Assembly: GCA_963787425.1 (NCBI GenBank)
Contig: CAWBCV010000012.1
Location: forward strand, 434,001 to 498,000
Source of the DNA: AP-15 sp963787425
GTDB lineage: Bacteria; Pseudomonadota; Alphaproteobacteria; ATCC43930; CGMCC-115725
Length of the DNA stretch: 64,000 nucleotides
Direction of reading: 5' to 3'
Part shown: positions 34,711 through 42,762 of the stretch, one piece after another
How the letters are laid out: each line of letters opens with the position of its first letter
Numbering within the stretch: the stretch's first letter is position 1
Position numbers and translations under genes: made by a program
Notes under the pieces: model-generated
Database searches by the model: none
Told to the model about the DNA's origin: nothing
The model's input: only the letters and a program-made list of their open reading frames with translations

Positions 34711-37700
34711 ATGGCAAAACGCATGCTCATCGATGCCACGCATCCGGAAGAAACCCGAGTGGTGGTGCTCAACGGCAATCGACTCGAAGAGTTCGATTTC
34801 GAATCATCCACCAAAAAGCAGGTAAAGGGTAACATCTATCTAGCCAAAGTTACCCGCGTTGAACCCTCGCTACAGGCGGCATTTGTCGATTACGGCAATC
34901 ATCGGCATGGCTTCTTAGCTTTTAGCGAAATTCATCCCGATTACTACAAGATCCCGGTTGGCGACCGAGAGCCGAACGACCTCAATCCGGTACAAGAGGA
35001 AGGCGAGACGCGGGAAGCCGAACCCGAAGCCGCGAGTGAGGAGGGAGTTTCACTAGCAGCGGCCTTGCCCGAGCCGGTTCCTGTCCCGGCCACACCCGAA
35101 GGCAGCGATGACGAAGGACCGGAGGCCGCAGAATCGGAAGTGCGCGAACCTTCGGACCCGCCGCGGCATGACACCGAGGCTGCCGGCGGCGGAGAGGCGC
35201 ACGCGGCAGGAACGGTTTCCGAAGCGCCTCCCCCCGGAGAGGGCCCGGCCCAAGCGCCCTGGGGACCTGTGCTTCGGGAACCAGGGGGCGCCGCGATGGA
35301 CGCGACGAACCCGGAACCGGCAACAGCCACAACGATCCCGACCGCGGCGGCGCCGTACGGCTGGGAGGAGCCGGCCGCAGCGGCTGACCTGCCCCGCGAG
35401 CCCGAGGCCGGCGCAACGGACGCGACGACCCCGGAGCCCGCCGCAGCAAACACGGTCACCATCGCAGCGGCTTTGACCGGGCCGGACGACGTGGTCGTTT
35501 CGGCTCTCGAATTTCCGCCTGAGGGGGCGCAGCCGGACATGCTCGCCGCCGCCGAGGAGGGCACGGCCGCCGCTCTCGCCGAGAGCGAGGTTGATCCCGA
35601 AGCGGTCGAGACGCTCGGCGGGGATGAGTTCGAGGAAGCCGAGCACCAGCGCTCGCGCACGATACGGCGCTACAAGATCCAGGAGGTGATCAAGCGCCGG
35701 CAGATCATGCTCGTCCAAGTCACCAAGGAGGAGCGTGGCACCAAGGGCGCCGCCCTGACGACCTACCTTTCGCTTGCCGGCCGCTATTGCGTGCTGATGC
35801 CGAACACGGCGCGCGGTGGCGGGGTATCGCGCAAGATCACCAGCATCGCCGACCGCCGCCGCCTAAAGGACATCCTCGAGGAGCTGGATATTCCGGAAGG
35901 CATGGGGGTTATCGTACGCACCGCCGGGGCCGAACGCTCGAAGGCCGAGATCAAGCGGGATTATGAATACCTGCTGCGCCTGTGGAACGAGATCCGCGAG
36001 CTGACATTGCGCTCGACCGCTCCCGCCTTGATCTATGAAGAGGGCAACCTGATCAAGCGGTCCATCCGCGATCTTTATACGCGCGACATCGACGAGGTCT
36101 TGGTCGAAGGCGAAGAAGGCTACCGCACGGCGAAGGCGTTCATGAAGATGCTGATGCCGAGCCATGCCAAGCGGGTTCAGCCTTATCGCGATCCTCAGAT
36201 CGGCTTGCTTCACCGCTTCCAAGTCGAGAGCCAGATCGACGCGATTCATTCGCCGATCGTGCAGTTGCGCTCCGGCGGCTATGTCGTGATCAATCAGACC
36301 GAGGCGTTGGTCGCAATCGACGTAAATTCCGGCCGCTCGACGCGCGAACGCAACATCGAGGAGACGGCGGTCCGAACCAACCTCGAAGCGGCTGAGGAGA
36401 TCGCCCGACAGCTCAGATTGCGCGACCTTGCGGGCTTGATCGTGATCGATTTCATCGACATGGAGGAGCATCGCAATCAGTCGGCGGTCGAGCGGCGGCT
36501 GAAGGAGGCGCTGAAGAACGACCGCGCGCGCATCCAGGTCGGCCGGATCAGCGCGTTCGGCCTATTGGAGATGTCGCGCCAGCGGCTGCGCCCATCGCTC
36601 GTCGAGACATCCACGCAGCCTTGTCCCCATTGCGGCGGCACCGGCTTCATTCGTTCGACCGAGTCGACGGCACTCTACGTGCTGCGCTCGATCGAGGAGG
36701 AAGGGATGCGGCGGCGCTCCGCGGAGATCTGCGTTTATGTTCCAACCACGGTCGCGCTCTACATCCTGAACCAGAAACGCGACTCGCTGGTGCAGCTGGA
36801 GGCGCGTTACGCAATTCGAGTTTTGGTGGCGCAAGACGATGCGTTGATTCCGCCCGCCTTTAGGCTGGAGCGGCTGCGTGCGTATACCGCAGCCGAGCCC
36901 CCGGCTTTGCCTGCTGCACCTCTTACCCAAACCCCGATCTCGGACGAGGAAGAGGAAGAAATCGACGAGGCCGCAGAAGCTTCTGACGCGGAGCAGGAGA
37001 GCGCTGATGGGCAGGGCCGCAGCCGCCGCCGTCGACGGCGTCGGCGCCGTCACGAAGAAGAACCCACTTCGCAGGCTACGGCGACCGCAGCGCAGACCGG
37101 GGAGGAGTTAGCGGGGGACGAGGCTGATCTCGTTGGCGAGAGTCAAAGCGAAAACGAGGAGATAGAGGGCGACGAGGAGAGTGAGGCCGAGCGGCGGCGT
37201 CGGCGGCGTGGTCGGCGAGGCGGCAGACGGCGGGTGAGGCGGGAAGGCGGCGTGGTATCCGGTTTCGAAGAACCACGCCCGGCCGTCGATACTGTCGAGA
37301 TTTTGCCGACCCCCGAGGTCGAAGAAAGCGAGCAGACGTTGGTGGAGGCGCGCACGAGCTGGGCCGACGAGAGCGGCGTTGTCGCAATCGAAACGGCGAG
37401 CCTGCCGGCTCTCGCCGGCGATGGCCAGGTGAGCAGCGGTGACATTTCTGCGGTCGACGAAGGTGAATCGAGCGGGGTGAGACCCGTTGAGATGGCGGTG
37501 TATGAGGCGCCGCATCATCAACCGCATCATCAGCGGTCGAGGGAAACGCCAGAGGGAGAGCAGGAAAGTCGGCGAGGATCGCTCCCCACCGCCGAGGGCG
37601 AGCAAGGGGTTCCCTACACCAACGACATGGAACGGGAGCTCGAACCGGCATCCGCCGAACTGGAGCAACAGCATGAGCCGGAGCACCCGGTGGAAACCGT

Positions 37701-37758
37701 GACCGAGAAGCCGGCAAATCCGCGCCGCGGCTGGTGGCAGCGGCTGATCCAGTCCTAG
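34711..37758 (+). CDS. rne: Ribonuclease E/G
   Basis: 1015 residues, the endonuclease core of the RNA degradosome. MAKRMLIDATHPEETRVVVL starts the protein; KGNIYLAKVTRVEPSLQAAF, VDYGNHRHGFLAFSEIHPDY opens the S1 domain. Residues of about 90-315 form a Glu/Pro/Ala-rich insertion before S1 resumes at RRYKIQEVIKRRQIMLVQVT. The DNase-I-like domain has DVNSGRSTRERNIEE and VIDFIDM with the two catalytic Asp, and CPHCGGTG is the zinc link. The C-terminal tail alternates acidic stretches with blocks of ten or so Arg, for RNA and partner binding. The ATG at 34711 is chosen by family alignment. Confidence 0.96.
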   Translation: MAKRMLIDATHPEETRVVVLNGNRLEEFDFESSTKKQVKGNIYLAKVTRVEPSLQAAFVDYGNHRHGFLAFSEIHPDYYKIPVGDREPNDLNPVQEEGETREAEPEAASEEGVSLAAALPEPVPVPATPEGSDDEGPEAAESEVREPSDPPRHDTEAAGGGEAHAAGTVSEAPPPGEGPAQAPWGPVLREPGGAAMDATNPEPATATTIPTAAAPYGWEEPAAAADLPREPEAGATDATTPEPAAANTVTIAAALTGPDDVVVSALEFPPEGAQPDMLAAAEEGTAAALAESEVDPEAVETLGGDEFEEAEHQRSRTIRRYKIQEVIKRRQIMLVQVTKEERGTKGAALTTYLSLAGRYCVLMPNTARGGGVSRKITSIADRRRLKDILEELDIPEGMGVIVRTAGAERSKAEIKRDYEYLLRLWNEIRELTLRSTAPALIYEEGNLIKRSIRDLYTRDIDEVLVEGEEGYRTAKAFMKMLMPSHAKRVQPYRDPQIGLLHRFQVESQIDAIHSPIVQLRSGGYVVINQTEALVAIDVNSGRSTRERNIEETAVRTNLEAAEEIARQLRLRDLAGLIVIDFIDMEEHRNQSAVERRLKEALKNDRARIQVGRISAFGLLEMSRQRLRPSLVETSTQPCPHCGGTGFIRSTESTALYVLRSIEEEGMRRRSAEICVYVPTTVALYILNQKRDSLVQLEARYAIRVLVAQDDALIPPAFRLERLRAYTAAEPPALPAAPLTQTPISDEEEEEIDEAAEASDAEQESADGQGRSRRRRRRRRRHEEEPTSQATATAAQTGEELAGDEADLVGESQSENEEIEGDEESEAERRRRRRGRRGGRRRVRREGGVVSGFEEPRPAVDTVEILPTPEVEESEQTLVEARTSWADESGVVAIETASLPALAGDGQVSSGDISAVDEGESSGVRPVEMAVYEAPHHQPHHQRSRETPEGEQESRRGSLPTAEGEQGVPYTNDMERELEPASAELEQQHEPEHPVETVTEKPANPRRGWWQRLIQS
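35275..35490 (+). repeat. Tandem 120-bp coding repeat within the rne S1 insertion
   Basis: Residues from 189 (REPGGAAMDATNPEPATATT) and from 229 (REPEAGATDATTPEPAAANT) are two copies of a 40-residue unit, with the second copy ending a little early at about 35490. The DNA is diverged but in register. It shows that the acidic insertion has grown by duplication. Confidence 0.75.
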
Positions 37759-37871
37759 CGCCAGCGGGTCTGCGCGCAATCGATGGTCGGCTTGCCCCGC
37801 CCTCGCTGCATTTCTATCATGACGAGACATGCGTCGCGGGCGACGGGTCCGTGGCCTGGAGGGCGCCTCCG

Positions 37872-39239
37872 GTGACTTCTCGCATCCTGCGTTCAAGCGC
37901 GGCCATTGGCCTTGCGGCGTCCCTTGTCGTTGCTCAAACCGCTGCCGCGGCCGAGAGCATCATTCGCGATACCGAGATCGAGGCCGACATACGGACTATG
38001 GTGACCCCGATCTGGAAGGCGGCGGGGCTCGAGCCGAGCTCACTGCACGTCTATCTCGTCGAAGACAAACAGATCAATTCCTTCGTCGCCGGGGGCCAGA
38101 ACGAATTCATCAACAGCGGATTGATCATGCGCTCCGAAACTCCAAACCAGCTGATCGGGGTTCTCGCGCATGAGACCGGCCATATTGCCGGGGGACACCT
38201 GACGCGCTTTCAAGAGGCGGCGCGGAACGCCAGTATCGAAGGAATCATTGCGATGGTGCTCGCCGCCGCGGCCACGGTCGCCGGCAGGGGCAGCGGAGGC
38301 GGCGGGGCCTTGCTCGGGGCCCAAGGTGTCGCGGAACGCGCCTTCATGCAATATTCGATTACCCAGGAAGCCTCCGCCGATCACGCAGCCATGACTTTTT
38401 TGGATGCGAGCGGCCAGTCGGCGCGCGGGCTCCTTCAGTTCTTTCAGGTCCTTCAGGGCGAGGAGATGCTCGCCGGGATCCGAGAGGATCCGTATCTGCG
38501 CACGCACCCGTTGACCGCGCAGCGCATCGACTACGTCCGCAACCATGTCGAGCATTCGCGCTTCTCAAACGTTCCGGATTCTCAGACCAACATCGACCTG
38601 TTGAAACGGATAAAGGTAAAGCTCGACGCCTTTGTCTCGCCGCCATCGTCCACACTTGCCGCCTATCCGGAGAAGGACCAGTCCGTTCTCGCGCGCTATG
38701 CACGGGCGATCGCGTATTACCGGATTCCAAAGCTGGACAAGGCTCTGCCGACTATCGACGGGCTGATCCGGGATTATCCGAACGACCCCTACTATCGCGA
38801 GCTGAAGGGGCAGATGCTGTTCGAGAATGGCCGCATCGCCGAAGCAGTCCAGCCTTACGAGGAAGCCGTTCGGCTCGCGCCCACCGCGCCGTTGCTGCGC
38901 ATTTCGCTCGCGCAAGTCTACATCGAATCGAGCGATCCGAAGGTGAACAAGCGCGCGATCGCTTATCTCAACGATGCCATGCGCACCGAGGACAAGGAAG
39001 CCCAGGGCTGGCACCTGCTGGCGACCGCCTACGGGCGCGACAACCAGATCGGCATGGCCGCCTTGTCACTGGCCGAGGAAGGTCTCGCTGCGGGAAAGAA
39101 AAAGGACGCCCAACAGCAGGCCCTTCGGGCCAAGGCGCTATTGCCAAAAAACTCCGCCGGCTACAGCCGCGCCGAAAACATCCATAGCGAGGCGGAGCAC
39201 ATGGAGGAGTCGGGGGGCGGCGTCGCGAACTCGCGTTGA
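37872..39239 (+). CDS. M48 family metalloprotease with TPR domain (BepA-like)
   Basis: 455 residues, periplasmic. From the GTG at 37872 the start SRILRSSAAIGLAASLVVAQ is a signal peptide, and GGAGGG-like GGAGGG sits seven bases before. The protease domain carries INSGLIMRSETPNQLIGVLA, the zinc motif HETGHIAGGH and the third-ligand helix EASADHAAMTFLDASG. The second half is a TPR-type solenoid (RYARAIAYYRIPKLDKALPT, VQPYEEAVRLAPTAPLLRIS). BepA/YfgC relatives supervise outer-membrane protein assembly. It lies between rne and a DsbA protein, fitting an envelope-folding role. Confidence 0.9.
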   Translation: MTSRILRSSAAIGLAASLVVAQTAAAAESIIRDTEIEADIRTMVTPIWKAAGLEPSSLHVYLVEDKQINSFVAGGQNEFINSGLIMRSETPNQLIGVLAHETGHIAGGHLTRFQEAARNASIEGIIAMVLAAAATVAGRGSGGGGALLGAQGVAERAFMQYSITQEASADHAAMTFLDASGQSARGLLQFFQVLQGEEMLAGIREDPYLRTHPLTAQRIDYVRNHVEHSRFSNVPDSQTNIDLLKRIKVKLDAFVSPPSSTLAAYPEKDQSVLARYARAIAYYRIPKLDKALPTIDGLIRDYPNDPYYRELKGQMLFENGRIAEAVQPYEEAVRLAPTAPLLRISLAQVYIESSDPKVNKRAIAYLNDAMRTEDKEAQGWHLLATAYGRDNQIGMAALSLAEEGLAAGKKKDAQQQALRAKALLPKNSAGYSRAENIHSEAEHMEESGGGVANSR

Positions 39240-39289
39240 TCGCAGCTAATTCCCTCTCTAGCCCCTTTCCTGCAGGAGTATTCGACGTG

Positions 39290-40039
39290 ATGCCGTATCG
39301 CACGCCACTTGTGGCCTTCGCTCTGGTCTGTGGTTTTATTGTCACTCTAAATTGTGGACTAGTAAGAGCTGCCGAAATTCCAACTGAGCAGCGACAAGCG
39401 ATAGAGGGAATTATCCACGACTACCTTCTCCACAATCCCGACGTTTTGATCGAGGCGCTGCACGGGGCCGAAGATAAGCTGAACCGCGAGGCAGATGCCA
39501 AGGCGGAAAAAGCTCTGAGCGACCAGCGGCGCGAGATTTTCGACGACCCGGCAACGCCGGTAGGAGGTAATCCGCGGGGCGATGTGACAATTGTCGAGTT
39601 CTTCGACTACCGCTGCCCATACTGCAAGCAAGTGCTGCCCTCGCTGCAGGCTTTGCTGAACGAGGACCACAAGCTGCGCTTTCTGTACAAGGAAATGCCG
39701 GTCCTCGGGCCGCAGTCAGTCACCGCCGCACATGCTGCTCTCGCGGCTCAGCGACAGGGCAAATACGAGGCCTTTCACAACGCAATGATGGCAACCAAAG
39801 GTCAGATCACCGACGAAACCGTCTACAAAGTAGCCGGTTCGGTAGGACTTGATGTCGACCGGCTGAAGCAGGACATGAGCGCGCCGGAAATCGGGCAGGC
39901 TCTCAAGACCAATCTGGCGCTCGCCAACGCGCTCAACATCCGCGGAACCCCGGGCTTCATCGTCGGCAACCACATCGTCCCCGGTGCGATCGACCTGGAG
40001 GCCCTGCGGAACATGGTCGCCGACGCGCGAAAGGAGTAG
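39290..40039 (+). CDS. DsbA-family thiol:disulfide interchange protein
   Basis: 249 residues with a signal peptide (LVAFALVCGFIVTLNCGLVR). The thioredoxin-fold part starts at GDVTIVEFFDYRCPYCKQVL with the CPYC active site, followed by a helical insert and the cis-Pro loop RGTPGFIVGNHIVPGA. Com1/DsbA-like proteins oxidise or isomerise disulfides of exported proteins. The start may be this ATG or the GTG one codon upstream; AGGAG is at 39273. It converges with maiA, leaving five bases between the stops. Confidence 0.9.
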   Translation: MPYRTPLVAFALVCGFIVTLNCGLVRAAEIPTEQRQAIEGIIHDYLLHNPDVLIEALHGAEDKLNREADAKAEKALSDQRREIFDDPATPVGGNPRGDVTIVEFFDYRCPYCKQVLPSLQALLNEDHKLRFLYKEMPVLGPQSVTAAHAALAAQRQGKYEAFHNAMMATKGQITDETVYKVAGSVGLDVDRLKQDMSAPEIGQALKTNLALANALNIRGTPGFIVGNHIVPGAIDLEALRNMVADARKE

Positions 40040-40043
40040 CTGC

Positions 40044-40685
40044 CTACGGCTCGTAATCCGGCTGTTTGCTCGGATGTGCGGCGATAAATGGCCCGAGCTT
40101 CATGCAGTTCTCGTAAATCCGCATGAGCGTCGGATACGGCCCGAGATCGAGCTGGTAACGCTCGGCATTGACTACCTGCGGAACAAGGGCGATGTCCGCC
40201 AACCCGGGTGAGTCTCCGTGGCAGAACGGGCCGGTCCGGGCATCCTGCGCGAGCAGCGGCTCGAGCGCCTGAAATCCCGCGGCGATCCAATGATTGTACC
40301 ACTTGGCGATCGCGGCTTCGTCATGGCCGAGTTCTCGCATCAGGTAACGCAGCACCCGCAGATTGTTGATCGGGTGGATGTCGCAGGCGACGATCTCGGC
40401 GAGCGCACGAACCCGCGCTCGGTCGGTCGGCTGCTTCGGCAAAAACGGCGGTTCGGGGTGGAGTTCGTCGAGATATTCGAGGATCGCCATGGATTGGATC
40501 AGGATCTGCCCGCCGTCTTCGAGCGCGGGGACCAGACCCTGAGGGTTGACGCCGCGATATTCGGGCGTGCTCTGATCGTTGCGCCGCAGGTGGATCGCCG
40601 CGGTGTCGTAAGGGAGCCGCTTCAGATTGAGGGCGATGCGGACCCTGAACGCGGCAGAGGACCGGAAATAGCTGTAGAGCTTCAT
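40044..40685 (-). CDS. maiA: Maleylacetoacetate isomerase (glutathione transferase zeta)
   Basis: 213 residues. MKLYSYFRSSAAFRVRIALN carries the zeta-class active-site Ser pair, followed by GVNPQGLVPALEDGG, SMAILEYLDELHPEPPFLP and CDIHPINNLRVLRYL, with SPGLADIALVPQVVNAER at the end. It isomerises maleylacetoacetate to fumarylacetoacetate with glutathione in tyrosine and homogentisate breakdown. No other gene of that pathway is in the window. The ATG at 40685 is set by the family start. Confidence 0.9.
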   Translation of the reverse strand: MKLYSYFRSSAAFRVRIALNLKRLPYDTAAIHLRRNDQSTPEYRGVNPQGLVPALEDGGQILIQSMAILEYLDELHPEPPFLPKQPTDRARVRALAEIVACDIHPINNLRVLRYLMRELGHDEAAIAKWYNHWIAAGFQALEPLLAQDARTGPFCHGDSPGLADIALVPQVVNAERYQLDLGPYPTLMRIYENCMKLGPFIAAHPSKQPDYEP

Positions 40686-40821
40686 CGCACCATCCTTAAC
40701 TACCTGGTTGAGCCCTGCTCGGCAGTATCGGCACGGAAGACTCCCGCCTTCAAGGTGCTCCGAGCAGGCGGAGAGACAAACCCCGCTTCCGGTCTGAATC
40801 GGGACGGCTTGACCCCAAGTA

Positions 40822-40835
40822 AGTAAGCGCTTACT
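40822..40835. promoter_or_regulatory. Perfect 14-bp palindrome, likely TetR operator
   Basis: AGTAAGCGCTTACT is its own reverse complement and lies 10 bp before the tetR ATG. Its left side overlaps a further AAGTAAGT, extending the symmetry. Position and size suit autorepression of the tetR-RND operon by the adjacent regulator. Confidence 0.7.
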
Positions 40836-40845
40836 AGTGCGCCCG

Positions 40846-41538
40846 ATGGCTATGATCAGATTGGATAGCGACGAGCGGCGCAAGGCCATCGTTGCGGCGG
40901 CCGTGCCGCTTTTTGCCCGAAAGGGGTTTGCCGGCACGACCACCAAGGAGCTGGCCGAGGCGGCCGGCATTTCCGAGGCGCTGCTGTTCAGGCATTTTCC
41001 GAGCAAAAAGAATCTTTACGGCGAGATCTTGCGGCTCGGTTGCGAAGGAGATCCGGCGCTCGAGCAGCTCGCCGCGCTCGAGCCATCGACGGCCACCCTA
41101 GTCCATATGATCACGTTCATGGTCCGTTATTTTCTGCTGGGCGGCGCCGACCGGGCCGAACTCGACATACGCCTCCGCTTGGTGCTGCACAGCTTTCTCG
41201 AGGACGGGGAATATGCCCGGGAGCTGTTCGACACGATCTTAGAGCGGGTCAATCCACTCTTTGTCGCTTCCATCGAGGCAGCGGCAGCCTCCGGCGATCT
41301 GAAGCCTGAACCGATCGTCTCGGCAAATCGGTTCTGGCTCGGCCATCATGTCGTTGCGATGGTGGCCTTTGTCTTCCTGCCGGGCCGAGCCTCGGTCCCT
41401 TATCAAGGGGCCGTCTCGGACCTGGTCGACGAGGCGAGCTGGTTCATCCTGCGCGGCATCGGCATGAGGGACGCGGCCATTGCGTCGGCGCTCGCCGCCG
41501 CGGCGCAGCACCCATTCCAGCTCGCACCTGCCTCATAG
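40846..41538 (+). CDS. TetR-family regulator of the RND efflux genes
   Basis: 230 residues. The N-terminal helix-turn-helix is textbook: AIVAAAVPLFARKGFAGTTT, KELAEAAGISEALLFRHFPS, KKNLYGEIL. The C-terminal ligand domain is helical and diverged. It is followed after 12 bp by the membrane-fusion and RND genes, so it probably represses them until an inducer binds. The operator is just upstream. A second ATG two codons on is possible. Confidence 0.92.
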   Translation: MAMIRLDSDERRKAIVAAAVPLFARKGFAGTTTKELAEAAGISEALLFRHFPSKKNLYGEILRLGCEGDPALEQLAALEPSTATLVHMITFMVRYFLLGGADRAELDIRLRLVLHSFLEDGEYARELFDTILERVNPLFVASIEAAAASGDLKPEPIVSANRFWLGHHVVAMVAFVFLPGRASVPYQGAVSDLVDEASWFILRGIGMRDAAIASALAAAAQHPFQLAPAS

Positions 41539-41550
41539 TGGAGTACGCCT

Positions 41551-42759
41551 ATGGACGGCGAACATATGGTACCGGCAGAAGGATTGCTGCGCGACCGGGG
41601 CAATATCGGACGCGCCACCACACGCAGACCGAGGACAGTCCGCTGGCTGGTAATCGTCGGGCTGCTATTGGCGATCGTGCTTGGTGGACTTTACGGTTTT
41701 AACCGATTCCGCGAGCAGGCGATCGCTACTTATTTCGCGAGCAACAAGCCGCCTCCCGCGCAAATCAGCGCAGCCGAAGTCAAGACCGAGGCGGTGCCGC
41801 GCTTCGCCACCGGGATCGGTTCGGTGACTGCCGTCCATCAGGTCACCATAAATCCCGAGGTCGGCGGACGCGTCACCAAGATCTTCTTCGAGGCGGGAGC
41901 CACGGTTAAAGCCGGCGACCCGCTCGTCCAGATCAACGATGCCCCGGAACGGGGCGACCTCGCCAGTTACGAGGCGCAGGCGCGCTGGGCCGAAACCACA
42001 TTGCAGCGCTCCAGCCAGCTCGCCCAGCGCCAGTTCGAGGCGCGGGAAACCGTCGATCAGAAGCAGAGCCAGCTCGACCAGGCCCGGGCGATGATCATCA
42101 AGACCGAGGCGCTAATCGCGCAAAAGCTGATCCGCGCACCGTTCTCAGGCCAACTCGGCACGCGGCAAATCGAGGTCGGGCAATACCTCAACCCGGGCGC
42201 CCGGATCATCACCCTGACCGATCTGTCGACGCTCTACGTGAACTTCACCTTGCCGTCGCAGATGCGCCCGCAGATCTCGGTCGGGCAGCGCGTCAACGTC
42301 ACTGCCGACGCGTTCCCCGGCCGCACCTTCAGCGCTGAGATCACGACCCTCGAGCCGCAGATCAGCGCCGACACGCGGACGATGACGATCCAGGCGACGA
42401 TGGCGAATCCCGACAACGCCCTGCTGCCCGGCATGTTCGTCAATGCCGCGGTGGTGTTGCCGCCGCAGCCCGACATGATGGTGCTTCCCGAGACCGCCAT
42501 AGACTATACCCTCTACGGCGACAGCGTTTACGTGATCCGCGAGGACGGCAAGGACGCCAAGGGCAATTCGATCCTCAAGGCGGTGCGTGCTCCGATAAAG
42601 ACCGGAGCGCGGTGGGGCAACAACGTCGCGATCCTCGACGGGCTCAAGCCCGGCGACCGCGTCGTCGCCGCTGGCCAGGTCAAGGTGCAGAACGGCGCGC
42701 AGGTCGCGATCAGCAACTCGCCCGCACCGCAACCGCCGCCGGCGCTGACGCGAAACTGA
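41551..42759 (+). CDS. RND efflux periplasmic adaptor (membrane fusion protein)
   Basis: 402 residues. A membrane anchor (VRWLVIVGLLLAIVLGGLYG) is followed by the lipoyl half-motif VTAVHQVTINPEVGGRVTKI, a short coiled-coil hairpin (ETTLQRSSQLAQRQFEARET), LIRAPFSGQLGTRQIEVGQY and beta-barrel parts, ending Pro-rich. It links the inner-membrane pump to an outer-membrane channel, as in the MexA/MdtA family. It lies four bases before the pump gene. No outer-membrane factor gene is present, so the pump must share one. Confidence 0.94.
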   Translation: MDGEHMVPAEGLLRDRGNIGRATTRRPRTVRWLVIVGLLLAIVLGGLYGFNRFREQAIATYFASNKPPPAQISAAEVKTEAVPRFATGIGSVTAVHQVTINPEVGGRVTKIFFEAGATVKAGDPLVQINDAPERGDLASYEAQARWAETTLQRSSQLAQRQFEARETVDQKQSQLDQARAMIIKTEALIAQKLIRAPFSGQLGTRQIEVGQYLNPGARIITLTDLSTLYVNFTLPSQMRPQISVGQRVNVTADAFPGRTFSAEITTLEPQISADTRTMTIQATMANPDNALLPGMFVNAAVVLPPQPDMMVLPETAIDYTLYGDSVYVIREDGKDAKGNSILKAVRAPIKTGARWGNNVAILDGLKPGDRVVAAGQVKVQNGAQVAISNSPAPQPPPALTRN

Positions 42760-42762
42760 AAT

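Noticed and set aside
40686..40845. maiA start further upstream, giving about 320 residues
   Set aside because: The extra N-terminal part is antisense to tetR and its operator; the family start at 40685 is clear.
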